A stretch of 64,000 nt of DNA, from the NCBI GenBank assembly GCA_035502095.1, contig DATJUX010000012.1, positions 1 through 64,000 of the forward strand, given 5' to 3'. Below are positions 38,658 through 47,328 of this stretch, piece after piece. Each line of letters begins with the position of its first letter. The first letter of the stretch is position 1. A model generated the notes under the pieces. The model made no database searches. It saw only the letters and a program-made list of their open reading frames with translations, and was not told where the DNA came from. The position numbers and the translations under genes were made by a program. This DNA is from JAKANT01 sp035502095 (GTDB lineage Bacteria > Pseudomonadota > Gammaproteobacteria > Burkholderiales > Burkholderiaceae_F).

Positions 38658-39827
38658 TCAGCCTCGTGCCTCGCGCAGCAGTTCGCCCAACAGCGCGATG
38701 CCGCCGCGGATGCGCGCGGGCGGTACGGTGACGAAGCTCAGGCGCAGGCAGTTCCTCTGTGCGGCGGTGGCGAAGAACGGCTCGCCCGGGACGAAGGCGA
38801 CCTGGCGTTCGATGGCGCGGGCGAGCAGGTGCGTGGTGTCGATCGACCCCGGCAGCTCGACCCAGATGAACATGCCGCCGGAAGGGCGCGTCCAGACCGC
38901 CTCGCGCGGGAAGTGCTGTTCGAGCGCTTCAAGCATCACGCCACACTGCGCGGCATAACGCGTGCGGATCGCCGGCAGGTGAGCGGCCATCAGCGTGCCG
39001 TTCAGGACCTCGAAGGCGGCGCGTTGCGACAGGGTGGCGGTGTGCAGGTCGGTCGCCTGCTTCAGGCGGATCAGGATTTCGATCATCGGCCGCGGCGCGA
39101 CGATGAAACCGATGCGCAGGCCCGGCGCGAGGATCTTGGAGAACGAACCGAGCCGGAGCGTGCGTTCGGGAGCGAAGCCGCGCAGGCTCGGCGGCGGCGG
39201 GTCGCGATACCAGAGCTCGCCGTAGGGATCGTCTTCGACCAGCCAGAAGTCGTGTTCGCGCGCGGCGGCGGCGAGCGAGGCGCGGCGCGCGGGCGTCAGC
39301 GTGCGTCCGGTCGGGTTTTGGAAGTTCGGCATCACGTAGGCGAAACGCGCATCGCCTGCGAGCTCCGCATCGATGGCGTGCGGCAGCAGCCCGTCGGCGT
39401 CGGTGGGGATCGCGCGGAAGCTCGGCGCGAACAGGCCGAACGCCTGCAATGCGCCGAGGTAGGAAGGCGACTCCACCAGGATCGGCGCACGTTCGTCGAT
39501 GAACGCCTTGGCGATCAGGTCGAGCCCCTGCTGCGACCCGGCGACGATCAGCACTTCGGCCGCGCTGGTGGGAATCCCGCGCGCCGTTTCGCGCTGCGCG
39601 ACCCATTCGCGCAAAGCCGGATCGCCTTCGGTCGTGCTGTATTGAAGCGACGCCGGCCCGACCTCGCGCAACACAGTGTCGAACGCCTCGCGCAGCGCGC
39701 CGACCGGAAACGTCTCCGGCGCCGGCAGCCCGCCCGCGAACGACGTCACTTCGGGCCGCAGCGTGACCTTCAGGATCTCGCGGATGGCGGAACTGCGCGC
39801 GTCGCGCGCCCGCTGCGCCAGCGGCAT
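38658..39827 (-). CDS. PLP-dependent aminotransferase (fold I, LysN/AadAT-like)
   Basis: The 389-aa enzyme shows TSFAGGLPAPETFPV, the GSQQGLDLIAKAF loop, YVMPNFQNPTGRTL and the PLP-binding Lys in LRLGSFSKILAPGLRIGF. It is the stand-alone aminotransferase related to the MocR effector domain (2-aminoadipate or branched-chain type) and lacks the HTH. The start at 39827 is preferred because GAGGGAA precedes it; the frame could extend to 39872, but that region abuts an intergenic repeat. It heads an operon with GST, EamA and PhzF genes. Confidence 0.92.
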   Translation of the reverse strand: MPLAQRARDARSSAIREILKVTLRPEVTSFAGGLPAPETFPVGALREAFDTVLREVGPASLQYSTTEGDPALREWVAQRETARGIPTSAAEVLIVAGSQQGLDLIAKAFIDERAPILVESPSYLGALQAFGLFAPSFRAIPTDADGLLPHAIDAELAGDARFAYVMPNFQNPTGRTLTPARRASLAAAAREHDFWLVEDDPYGELWYRDPPPPSLRGFAPERTLRLGSFSKILAPGLRIGFIVAPRPMIEILIRLKQATDLHTATLSQRAAFEVLNGTLMAAHLPAIRTRYAAQCGVMLEALEQHFPREAVWTRPSGGMFIWVELPGSIDTTHLLARAIERQVAFVPGEPFFATAAQRNCLRLSFVTVPPARIRGGIALLGELLREARG

Positions 39828-39877
39828 GCACAGCGTTCCCTCGTGCGGAGCATTCACCCTGGGGTTCTCCAACGAAA

Positions 39878-39897
39878 AATGGGGTCAGACACCAATT
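39878..39897. repeat. Intergenic TGGGGTCAGACACC motif
   Basis: The sequence AATGGGGTCAGACACCAATT sits between the LysE stop and the aminotransferase start. It is a near-palindrome (GGGGTC against GGTGTC). I recall very similar strings scattered between genes in betaproteobacterial genomes, likely REP-type elements. Only one copy is seen in this window. Confidence 0.5.
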
Positions 39898-40500
39898 TCA
39901 GCGCAGCAGCATCCACAGAGCGGTAATCGCGAGGCTTGCGCCCATCACGACATTGAACGCACGCAAGCGCGTGCCGTGCGCGAGCCACGAGCGCAGCGAC
40001 GCGCCCAACGCGGCCCATACGACGAGGCTCGCGAACGCGGTCACCGCGAAGATCGCCGCGGCCAGCGCGCCGCGAACGAGCGGACCGTCGCCCGCCATGA
40101 ACGCACCGGCGGTCGCCGCCGCGAGCATCCAGGCCTTCGGGTTGAGGTACTGGAACAACGCCGCCTGCGAAAACGACAGCGGCAGCGCGAACGGTCCCGA
40201 CCCGAGCGCCTTCGCCTCGGTGGCGCGCACCAGCGACCAAGCGAGCCACAGCAGGTACGCGGTTCCGAACCAGCGAATCGCTTCGCCCGCGGCCGGATGC
40301 GTCAGCAGCAGCGCCGCGACGCCCGCCGCCGCCGCGAGAAGCATGGACGCGAATCCGAACGGCACGCCGAGGATGTGCGGGACCGCGGCGCGCATGCCGA
40401 AGTTGGCGCCTGTGAGCGTCGCAATCGCGTTGTTCGGCCCCGGCGTGAACGAGCCGACCAATGCAAACACGACCAGCGCGACGACCTGATCCGCTTCCAT
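39898..40500 (-). CDS. LysE-family amino-acid exporter
   Basis: The 200-aa membrane protein has the LysE/RhtB start VALVVFALVGSFTPGPNN, followed by about six helices and the FQYLNPKAWMLAAATAGAF segment typical of the family. It exports amino acids or derivatives. It follows the dehydratase gene by 9 bp on the same strand, so the pair likely degrades or expels the same amino-acid ligand sensed by the divergent MocR regulator. Confidence 0.92.
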   Translation of the reverse strand: MEADQVVALVVFALVGSFTPGPNNAIATLTGANFGMRAAVPHILGVPFGFASMLLAAAAGVAALLLTHPAAGEAIRWFGTAYLLWLAWSLVRATEAKALGSGPFALPLSFSQAALFQYLNPKAWMLAAATAGAFMAGDGPLVRGALAAAIFAVTAFASLVVWAALGASLRSWLAHGTRLRAFNVVMGASLAITALWMLLR

Positions 40501-40509
40501 CGACCGGGC

Positions 40510-41472
40510 TCAGGCCGCGCCGGCGAGCACGCGCGCGAACACGCCTGTGTCAACGTTGCCGCCCGACAGCGGCAGGCCGATGCGACGGCCGGCGATCGCG
40601 CCGCGCCGCTGCATGGCCGCCGCGCACGCCGCCGCGCCTGCGCCTTCGGCGACGTTATGGGTCGTGGCGAAGATCACGCGCATCGCCTCGGCGACCTCGG
40701 CATCGGTGACCTGCACGATCTCGTCGACGTTGGCACGGATGACGTCGAGCGGAGCCTGATCCGGCAAGCGGCAAGCCAGTCCGTCGGCAAGCAACGTCGT
40801 GACCGGCGCCTCGACGACCCGGCCGGCCGCGAACGAAAGCGCGTAACACGGTGCCCCGGTGGAGACGACGCCGACGATGCGCGTCGCCAGGCCCAGCGTG
40901 TTGCGCACGGCCACGCACGCGTTGATGCTCGAGCCCTGGCCGATCGGCACGAAGACGACGTCCAGTGCCGGCACGGAGCGGAAGAACTCCAGCCACAACG
41001 TGGCGACGCCAGCGACGAGATCGTCGTGGAACGCGGGGACGAAATGCGCGCCGCTCGCGCTTGCGTGGCGGGCGGCTTCTTCACGCGCCGCCTGGAAGTC
41101 CGAGCCGTGTTCGACCAGGGTGGCGCCGAGCGCGCGCATGGCGGCGTTCTTCTCCACGCTGTTGCCGTACGGGACATAGATCGTCGGCGTGACTCCGTAC
41201 AGGCGCGCCGCCAGCGCGATCGACTGTCCGTGGTTGCCGCGGGTGGCGGCCACCAGGGCGCGGCAGTGCGGTTCGCGCTGTTTCAGGGCGTCGACGTAGA
41301 CGATGCCGCCGCGCAGCTTGAACGCGCCGACCGGCGTGTGGTTCTCGTGCTTCACCCACGCTTCGGCGCCGAGGCGCTGCGCCAGCAGGGGCCAGCAGTA
41401 CTGCGGTGTCGGAGGCAGGTGGCGGTGGACCAGTGCGGCGGCCGATTCGACGGCGGCAAGCGTAGGGAGCAT
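40510..41472 (-). CDS. Threonine/hydroxyaspartate-type PLP dehydratase
   Basis: The 320-aa fold-II PLP enzyme has the Schiff-base Lys in HTPVGAFKLRGG, Asn in TRGNHGQSIALAA and a C-terminal SGGNVD motif. These fit threonine dehydratase, serine racemase or threo-3-hydroxyaspartate ammonia-lyase; the ACT regulatory domain of biosynthetic IlvA is absent, so a catabolic role is more likely. The exact substrate cannot be told. It is divergent from the MocR regulator, with a direct-repeat operator between them, and is followed by LysE. Confidence 0.9.
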   Translation of the reverse strand: MLPTLAAVESAAALVHRHLPPTPQYCWPLLAQRLGAEAWVKHENHTPVGAFKLRGGIVYVDALKQREPHCRALVAATRGNHGQSIALAARLYGVTPTIYVPYGNSVEKNAAMRALGATLVEHGSDFQAAREEAARHASASGAHFVPAFHDDLVAGVATLWLEFFRSVPALDVVFVPIGQGSSINACVAVRNTLGLATRIVGVVSTGAPCYALSFAAGRVVEAPVTTLLADGLACRLPDQAPLDVIRANVDEIVQVTDAEVAEAMRVIFATTHNVAEGAGAAACAAAMQRRGAIAGRRIGLPLSGGNVDTGVFARVLAGAA

Positions 41473-41499
41473 GGTTGACCCGGCGACACGAAGGCCGCC

Positions 41500-41548
41500 A
41501 CTTTACGCCCGAACTGCAGTACAGTGGTAGTACAGTTGCCCCGATAAT
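41500..41548. promoter_or_regulatory. MocR-type operator with divergent promoter elements
   Basis: Two identical 8-mers AGTACAGT occur at 41518-41525 and 41529-41536, 11 bp apart, so they lie on the same face of the helix. This is the direct-repeat arrangement of GabR/PdxR-type operators. On the minus strand a candidate -10 TAAAGT (41505-41500) puts the repeats over the dehydratase -35 region. On the plus strand GATAAT (41543-41548) could be the regulator's own -10. Repeats are seen directly; binding is inferred. Confidence 0.6.
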
Positions 41549-41588
41549 CCATCCAGCTGGCCTGCTTGAATCAGCATGCCAATTCCCC

Positions 41589-43004
41589 ATGCCGCTTGAT
41601 GCATCGACCTCTCCTGCGCTGCTGCCCGCGGCACGCACGCTGGCGGACCGGCTTGCGGCGCGCGTCGCGCTGCGCATCGAACAACACGCGTTGAAACCGG
41701 GCACGCGGCTGCCCTCGATCCGCACCTTCGCCGTGGCCGAAGCGGTGAGCCGCTCGACCGTGGTCGACGCCTACGACCGGCTGATCGCGGCCGGCCACAT
41801 CGAGTCGCGGCGTGGCTCCGGCTTCTACGTGTGCGCCGAACGCGCGCCTAAGACGCTCAGTACGCCGGCGCAGCCGGCGCTTTCCGGCAGCACGCTCGAC
41901 GTCGTCTGGCTGTTGCGCAGCATGCTGCGCCAGGCGCCCGCGACCGACCATCCGGGCGCCGGATTGCTGCCGCCGGCCTGGCTCGACAGCGAACTCGTCG
42001 GTAGCGCCGTCCGCGCGGTCGGCCGTGCACGCGGCGATGGCCTGCTTTCGTACGGTGTGCCGCACGGGCACCTGCCGCTGCGCGAGCAACTGGCGCGCCG
42101 CCTGACGCAGTTCGATATCGCGGCCGGTCCAGGGCAGATCGTGACCACGTGCGGCGTGACGCAGGGCGTCGACCTGGTCGCGCGCCACTTCGTCGCGCCC
42201 GGCGACACCGTGTTCGTCGAGGATCCCGCGTGGTTCGTGATGTTCGCTCGCCTGGCGGCGTTCGGCGCCAAGCTGGTCGCCGTGCCGCGCGGGGCCGATG
42301 GCCCAGATCTGAACGTGCTGACCAATCTGCTGACACGGCACCAGCCGCGCCTGTTCTTCGTCAACTCGGTCGTGCACAACCCGACCGGGGCGTCGATGTC
42401 GGCGGCGATCGCGCATCGCCTGCTCAAGCTCGCCGAGGAGTACGGCTTCGTGCTGGTCGAAGACGACGTGTACGGCGATCTCCACCCCGGACGTGCGATG
42501 CGCCTCGCGAGCCTGGACCAGCTCCGGCGCGTGATCTACCTCGGCGGTTTTTCCAAGACGCTCGCGGCAGGGCTGCGGGTCGGCTTTCTCGCCGCCGGCC
42601 CGGAGGTCGCGCAACAGCTCGCCGACCTGAAGATGCTGACCGGCCTCACGACGCCGGAGCTGCCCGAGCGGGCGGTGACGCGCGTGCTGGCCGACGGCGG
42701 GTATCGGCGTCACGCCGATCGCGTGCGCGCGCGCGTCGATGCCGCGCGCTCGCGGACGGCGCGGGCGCTGGAAAAGATGGGCGTGCGGCTGTTCGAGGCC
42801 GCCACGCACGGCATGTTCGTCTGGGGCGACTTCGGGCGCGACACCAATGCGATCGCGGCGCGTGGCGCCGAGGAGGGCATCCTGTGCGCGCCCGGCAGCC
42901 TGTTCTCGCCGACACAGTTGCCGAGCACGTGGATGCGCGTCTCGGCGGCGACGTGCCTGAACCCGACCGCGCTGCGCTTCCTTGCGCGGGCGGTGCACGA
43001 ATGA
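41589..43004 (+). CDS. MocR/PdxR-type GntR transcriptional regulator
   Basis: The 471-aa regulator combines an N-terminal GntR winged helix (about 15-85, LKPGTRLPSIRTFAVAEAVSRSTVVDAYDRLIAAGHIESRRGSGFYV pattern) with a C-terminal aminotransferase-fold domain. The PLP Lys is in YLGGFSKTLAAGLRVGFL. Such proteins sense PLP or an amino-acid adduct and act on divergent promoters. The ATG at 41589 is used because the longer frame would run through the operator. Its likely targets are the adjacent dehydratase and LysE genes and itself. Confidence 0.93.
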   Translation: MPLDASTSPALLPAARTLADRLAARVALRIEQHALKPGTRLPSIRTFAVAEAVSRSTVVDAYDRLIAAGHIESRRGSGFYVCAERAPKTLSTPAQPALSGSTLDVVWLLRSMLRQAPATDHPGAGLLPPAWLDSELVGSAVRAVGRARGDGLLSYGVPHGHLPLREQLARRLTQFDIAAGPGQIVTTCGVTQGVDLVARHFVAPGDTVFVEDPAWFVMFARLAAFGAKLVAVPRGADGPDLNVLTNLLTRHQPRLFFVNSVVHNPTGASMSAAIAHRLLKLAEEYGFVLVEDDVYGDLHPGRAMRLASLDQLRRVIYLGGFSKTLAAGLRVGFLAAGPEVAQQLADLKMLTGLTTPELPERAVTRVLADGGYRRHADRVRARVDAARSRTARALEKMGVRLFEAATHGMFVWGDFGRDTNAIAARGAEEGILCAPGSLFSPTQLPSTWMRVSAATCLNPTALRFLARAVHE

Positions 43005-43050
43005 ATTCGTTGAATCCCCGTCCGTTGTCTTTGCCCGCGCGCAGGCGCGG

Positions 43051-43746
43051 TCAATTCACCGCCAGCCGATACCCCACTCCGGTCTCCGTCAGCAGGTACT
43101 TCGGGCGCGCGGGATCGGCCTCGATCTTCTCGCGCAGCTGCTTCATGTACACGCGCAGGTAGTGCGGATGCTCGACGTGGTCGGGGCCCCACACATCGCG
43201 CAGCAGCTGGCGCTGCGTCGCGACGCGGCCGGCCTGGTGCGCGAGCGCAGCGAGCAGCCGGAATTCGATCGGCGTGAAGTGGATCGGACCGTTCGGTCCG
43301 CTGGCGTTGCGCCGCGCGAGGTCGATCGACACCTCTCCCAGCTGCAGCACGCCGCTCTCGGCCTCGGTCGATTGCACCGCCCGGCGCAGGGCCGCGCGCG
43401 TGCGCGCCAGCAGTTCGGCGACCGAAAACGGCTTGGTGACGTAATCGTCGGCGCCCGCGTCGAGCGCGCGCACCTTCTGCTTTTCCTCGGTGCGCGCCGA
43501 CAGCACGACGATGGGCATCGACGACCACTTGCGAATCGCGCGCACCACCTCCTGGCCGTCGGCGTCCGGCAGGCCGAGGTCGAGGATCACCAGGTCCGGC
43601 TTGTGGCTCGCGGCCTCGATCAGGGCACGCGCGGCGGTCCCGGCTTCGATGACGCGAAAGCCGTGCGCGGCGAGCGTAGTGCGCAGCAGGTTGCGCAATT
43701 GCGGTTCGTCGTCGACCACCAGCACCGCGTGCTGCGCACTGGTCAC
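43051..43746 (-). CDS. kdpE: KdpE-type response regulator
   Basis: The 231-aa OmpR/PhoB-family regulator has a receiver domain with DDE at 13-15, acceptor Asp in LVILDLGLPDADG and Lys in DDYVTKPFS. A winged-helix output domain ends HPHYLRVYMKQLREKIE and LTETGVGYRL. It is the partner of KdpD, whose stop it overlaps by 4 bp (GTGA), starting with GTG. It should activate kdpFABC at low potassium. A repeated promoter element in this region, with half-sites 11 bp apart, fits an OmpR-family regulator. Confidence 0.95.
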   Translation of the reverse strand: MTSAQHAVLVVDDEPQLRNLLRTTLAAHGFRVIEAGTAARALIEAASHKPDLVILDLGLPDADGQEVVRAIRKWSSMPIVVLSARTEEKQKVRALDAGADDYVTKPFSVAELLARTRAALRRAVQSTEAESGVLQLGEVSIDLARRNASGPNGPIHFTPIEFRLLAALAHQAGRVATQRQLLRDVWGPDHVEHPHYLRVYMKQLREKIEADPARPKYLLTETGVGYRLAVN

Positions 43747-46472
43747 GTCTCGGCCTCGGCCGGAACGACGGGTGCTTCTTCGGTGAGCGGCAGCGTGACC
43801 GCGAACAGCGCGCCGCCGGCAGGGATGCGCTCGGCACGGATCTCGCCGCCGTGCGCGCGCGCGATGGCGCGGCAGATCGCAAGACCGAGGCCGACGCCTC
43901 CCTGCGCGCCCTCGGCACGGCCGCGCTGGAACTTGTCGAACAACATGTCGGGGTCGATATCGGCGGGAAGCCCGGGGCCGTCGTCGGCCACGGAGAGTTC
44001 GATCTCGTCGATCCCGCGCCGCGCATGGACCGAGACGTTGGTGCCCGGCGGCGTGTGGCGCGCTGCGTTGTCGAGCAGGTTGACCAGCAGCTGTTCGAGC
44101 AACACGGGGTCGGCCTTGACCAGCGGCAGGCCACGGTCGATTTCGATCTGCACCGGCCGGTCCCCCAGGCGTGGCTGAACACGGCGCACAGCGGCCGCCG
44201 CGACCTCGTCGAGCGAGATCCACTCATCGCGCAACGCGACCCGACCGGACTCGAGTCGCGTCATGTCGAGCACGTTGGCGATCACCTGTGTCATCTGCGC
44301 CGCCTCGTCGACGATGCTGCGCGCGAGCTCGGCGCGTTGTGTCGGCTCGAGATCGACGTCCAGCAGCGCGCTCGCGGCACCGCTGATCACGGCGAGCGGC
44401 GTGCGCATGTCGTGCGAGATCGCGGCGAGCAGACTGTTGCGCACCGATTCGGATTCGGCGTGCACGGCGGCCGATTCCGCGCGCTCCGCCAGTGCGGCAC
44501 GCTCCAGCGCGAGCGCGATCTGCGCCGCGAATGTCTCGAGCAGATGTGCCTGTTCGGGCAGCATGATCCGCCGCGGATTGACCGGCAGCACGGCAAGCAC
44601 GCCGAGCTGCCCGACCTGCGTCTCGCTGGCGGTGAGCGGCAGGTAGCGTGCGGGGGTGCCCGGCAGCGTATCGGTGCCCATGCCGGCGGGCGAGCCATGG
44701 TCGAACACCCACTGCGCGATCGACAGGTCTGCGCCGTGCAGCGACGCGGGCTCGGCCGTCCCCGTCGGATGACGGATCTTGCGAGTCCTGTCCGGGAGCA
44801 GCACGACGACCTGGGCTTCGAAGCTCTCCGCGATGTGGCGCACCGCCACGCGCGCGATGTTCTCCTGGCCGCGGGTTGCCGCGAGCTCGCGCGCCATCGC
44901 GTAGAGAAGCGCGGTGCGCCGCTCGCGATGACCCGCGACGCGCGCCTGCATGCGCACGCTCGACATCAGCCAGCCGATGAGAAGGCCGACCAGCATCAGG
45001 ACCGCGAACGTCATCAGGTACTGGCCGTCGGCAACGTTGAGCGTGAAGATCGGTTCGACGAAGAAGAAGTTGAAGGCGAGGACGCTCGCGCCCGACGCTG
45101 CGAGCGACGGTCCGCGCCCGAAGCGCAGCGCGACCAGCGCGATCGCCAACAGGTACACCATCACGACGTTGGCCTCGCTGAGCACGGGCTTCGCGAACCA
45201 CGCGATCGCCGTTGCCACCGCGATGGTGAGGAGCGCGAAGGCGTATCCGGGCCACCGCAGCTTGCCTGAGGCCGGCGCAGCGAAGTACGCCGCACTGCGC
45301 GCCAGGAACGGGTTGCGCGCAGCCAGGGTCGCCTCGGTCGTCTTCACCACCGTGAGGTCGACGCCCTTGATGCGCTTGAGCAGGTAGTCGACCGTCGAGG
45401 GGCGCATCCAGCGTGCAAGTCCCTTGCGGCTCGGTTCGCCGAGCAGGACCCGCGTCACGTTGCGCGTGCGCGTGTAGTTGAGCAGTTCCTGGCCGGCGTT
45501 GTGACCCCCTAGCGTGACCGTCTCGGCGCCCAGTTGCTCGGCGAACCTGAGCCATGCAATACGGCGATTGCGCTCGGCTTCCGGCAGGCGGATCAGATCG
45601 GGCGTCTCGACATAGACGACGATCCACGGCGCGTGCAGCGCGGCGGCAAGCCGCTTGCCGGCGCGCACTAGGCTCGCACCGTCGCTGCGTGGACCGATGC
45701 CCACCAGCACGCGTTCGCCGGCGGCCCACGGCTGCGCGATGCCCTCGGTGGTGCGATACCGGTCCATCGCGGCATCGACCCTCTCGGCGGTCTTGCGCAG
45801 GGCGAGTTCGCGCAGCGCGATCAAATTGCCCGGTCGGAAGAAGTTTTCCAGCGCCATCCGCGCCCGTTCGGGCACGTAGACCTTGCCCTCGCGCAGGCGC
45901 TGCAGCAGGTCCTCCGGCGGCAGGTCGATCAGTTCGACCTCGTCGGCCGACTCGAAGACCGTGTCGGGAACCGTCTCCTGCATGCGCACCGACGTGATCG
46001 ACGCCACCACGTCGTTGAGGCTCTCCAGGTGCTGCACGTTGACCGTGGTCCAGACGTCGATGCCGGCATCGCGCAGTTCCTCGATGTCCTGCCAGCGCTT
46101 TTCGTGGCGTGCGCCGACGGCATTGGTGTGGGCGAGTTCGTCGACCAGGATCAGCTGCGGCTTGCGCGCGAGTGCGAGGTCGAGGTCGAACTCGCGCAAC
46201 GTCGCAGCGCCGTAGGGTAGGAGCAGATGCGGAATGGTCTCCAGGCCTTCGAGCAGCCGCTCGGTCTCAGCGCGCCCGTGCGGCTCGACGTAACCGACCA
46301 CCACGTCGACGGCTTCCGCCTTCTTGCGCTGCGCGGCCGTCAGCATCGCGTAGGTCTTGCCGACGCCCGCGGTGCCGCCGAAGAAGATCTTGAGCTTGCC
46401 GCGCAGCGCGCGTGCCTCCTCGCGCTGGACGTGGGCGAGCAGGGCGTCCGGATCGGGGCGGCGTTCGTTCAT
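43743..46472 (-). CDS. kdpD: KdpD sensor histidine kinase
   Basis: The 909-aa kinase has the N-terminal KdpD domain with Walker A GGTAGVGKTYAM, a Usp-like domain (about 245-375), and four clustered membrane helices (about 400-500). A GAF-like domain is followed by HisKA with the phospho-acceptor in AAISHDMRTPLA and an HATPase with DNAARHTPPG and ADDGPGLP. It senses K+ limitation and phosphorylates KdpE. All segments appear intact. A stem-loop and a gap of about 140 bp separate it from two small upstream genes that share its direction. Confidence 0.96.
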   Translation of the reverse strand: MNERRPDPDALLAHVQREEARALRGKLKIFFGGTAGVGKTYAMLTAAQRKKAEAVDVVVGYVEPHGRAETERLLEGLETIPHLLLPYGAATLREFDLDLALARKPQLILVDELAHTNAVGARHEKRWQDIEELRDAGIDVWTTVNVQHLESLNDVVASITSVRMQETVPDTVFESADEVELIDLPPEDLLQRLREGKVYVPERARMALENFFRPGNLIALRELALRKTAERVDAAMDRYRTTEGIAQPWAAGERVLVGIGPRSDGASLVRAGKRLAAALHAPWIVVYVETPDLIRLPEAERNRRIAWLRFAEQLGAETVTLGGHNAGQELLNYTRTRNVTRVLLGEPSRKGLARWMRPSTVDYLLKRIKGVDLTVVKTTEATLAARNPFLARSAAYFAAPASGKLRWPGYAFALLTIAVATAIAWFAKPVLSEANVVMVYLLAIALVALRFGRGPSLAASGASVLAFNFFFVEPIFTLNVADGQYLMTFAVLMLVGLLIGWLMSSVRMQARVAGHRERRTALLYAMARELAATRGQENIARVAVRHIAESFEAQVVVLLPDRTRKIRHPTGTAEPASLHGADLSIAQWVFDHGSPAGMGTDTLPGTPARYLPLTASETQVGQLGVLAVLPVNPRRIMLPEQAHLLETFAAQIALALERAALAERAESAAVHAESESVRNSLLAAISHDMRTPLAVISGAASALLDVDLEPTQRAELARSIVDEAAQMTQVIANVLDMTRLESGRVALRDEWISLDEVAAAAVRRVQPRLGDRPVQIEIDRGLPLVKADPVLLEQLLVNLLDNAARHTPPGTNVSVHARRGIDEIELSVADDGPGLPADIDPDMLFDKFQRGRAEGAQGGVGLGLAICRAIARAHGGEIRAERIPAGGALFAVTLPLTEEAPVVPAEAET

Positions 46473-46596
46473 GTGCGATCCGCGCCAGCAGGTGCAGCAC
46501 GAGCCACCGGCGCGGCCATCGGGGGCCGCGTTGGACCAGAACGGCGCAGGCTGGCTTCGGTACCACGGCCCATCGGCCGCAGCTTACCTTCCCGCC

Positions 46597-46617
46597 GCGG
46601 CAGCACAATGCTGCCGC
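46597..46617. repeat. Perfect 9-bp stem-loop before kdpD
   Basis: GCGGCAGCA (46597-46605) and TGCTGCCGC (46609-46617) pair perfectly around a 3-nt loop at the end of the small membrane-protein gene. There is no T-tract, so it may be an attenuator, an RNase-protecting hairpin or an inefficient terminator that lowers kdpDE relative to the upstream genes. Confidence 0.5.
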
Positions 46618-46772
46618 TAAGCGCCGGGCGCGCGTTCTCCGGCCGGCCGGCGCAAGCGCCGCCCGCGCGGTCCCCTCCCGCGGCGACCCAGCGTCAGCAA
46701 CGTCCAGAACAAGGCCAGCGGCGCAAAAAGGGTCAGCAGCAGCAGCGCGACGCTCGAAAATGTCCAGGCCAT
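46617..46772 (-). CDS. Small single-pass membrane protein (51 aa)
   Basis: The short frame encodes MAWTFSSVALLLLTLFAPLA and continues through a hydrophobic helix to about residue 28. A very basic Arg/Gly/Pro tail of about 22 residues follows, giving N-out/C-in topology by the positive-inside rule. It begins 9 bp after the ACT-like gene stop on the same strand. It is not KdpF, which is found elsewhere. I do not recognise it. Conserved position in front of kdpD would make it a candidate modulator. Confidence 0.5.
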   Translation of the reverse strand: MAWTFSSVALLLLTLFAPLALFWTLLTLGRRGRGPRGRRLRRPAGERAPGA

Positions 46773-46781
46773 CGGTGACAT

Positions 46782-47084
46782 TCAGAGACGACGGACGCGC
46801 CCGATCTGAGCGCTGCACGCCGTGGACATGACGATGTGCATTGCCTCGTCGACGGCGTCACGATCGAGCACCAGCTGCACCCAAACGGCCATGTCGCGCG
46901 AACCGGGTTCGACGCCCGGGACGCTGACGAGCCGCTCGATGCGGCCGTCGAGCCGGTCGAGCAGTGCCGTCTGCAGGGGCCCGGCATCTCGTTGCGCGAC
47001 GGTGACGGAAAAACGCGCCCGTGGTTGCGAAGGAACGCGCGCGGCGTGTCGGGTCCAGCTCGTTATCCAATGTCCTGTCTGCAT
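46782..47084 (-). CDS. Small ACT-like (beta-alpha-beta-beta-alpha-beta) protein
   Basis: The 100-aa product looks like one ACT-type module. It has a strand with RARFSVTVAQRD, a helix (PLQTALLDRLDG), two strands (RIERLVSVPG and MAVWVQLVLD), a helix (VDEAMHIVMSTA) and a final strand (IGRVRRL). The order resembles ACT domains and the C-terminal domain of MgtC proteins. The start at 47084 has GAGG just upstream; TTG at 47123 is an alternative. It lies downstream of one of four shared kdp-type promoter elements and upstream of the 51-aa protein and kdpD, suggesting a link to the kdp system. Confidence 0.6.
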   Translation of the reverse strand: MQTGHWITSWTRHAARVPSQPRARFSVTVAQRDAGPLQTALLDRLDGRIERLVSVPGVEPGSRDMAVWVQLVLDRDAVDEAMHIVMSTACSAQIGRVRRL

Positions 47085-47148
47085 ATCCTCATGCTCGCGG
47101 CCTGGTTGCATCGCTGCGTTCAAGGCCGCCTTTTCAACGTGACCTGCT

Positions 47149-47187
47149 CAATCTATGGGCGCGGACGTCAAGGCGGCGTAAAGATTT
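47149..47187 (-). promoter_or_regulatory. kdp-type promoter element, copy 4 (ACT/small TM/kdpDE)
   Basis: On the minus strand AAATCTTTACG (47187-47177) is followed by 21 nt and TAGATTG (47155-47149). TAGATT fits a -10. TTTACG and TTGACG half-sites are 11 bp apart. Spacing is identical to the copies before kdpFABC, the porin and the orphan kdpB. Transcription would start near 47143, about 60 nt before the ACT-like gene. Confidence 0.6.
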
Positions 47188-47328
47188 CGCGAACTGTGGC
47201 CGGGCAGCAGGTCGGCTTGTCGGGGTCGCAGCAGCGGGCCACGCGTATCGGCCGCTGGCGCACTCGCGGACTGCGTATAACCGTGCGTGCGGCGGAGTGT
47301 CGGCATACGACGGCGCTACAGTGGTGCG

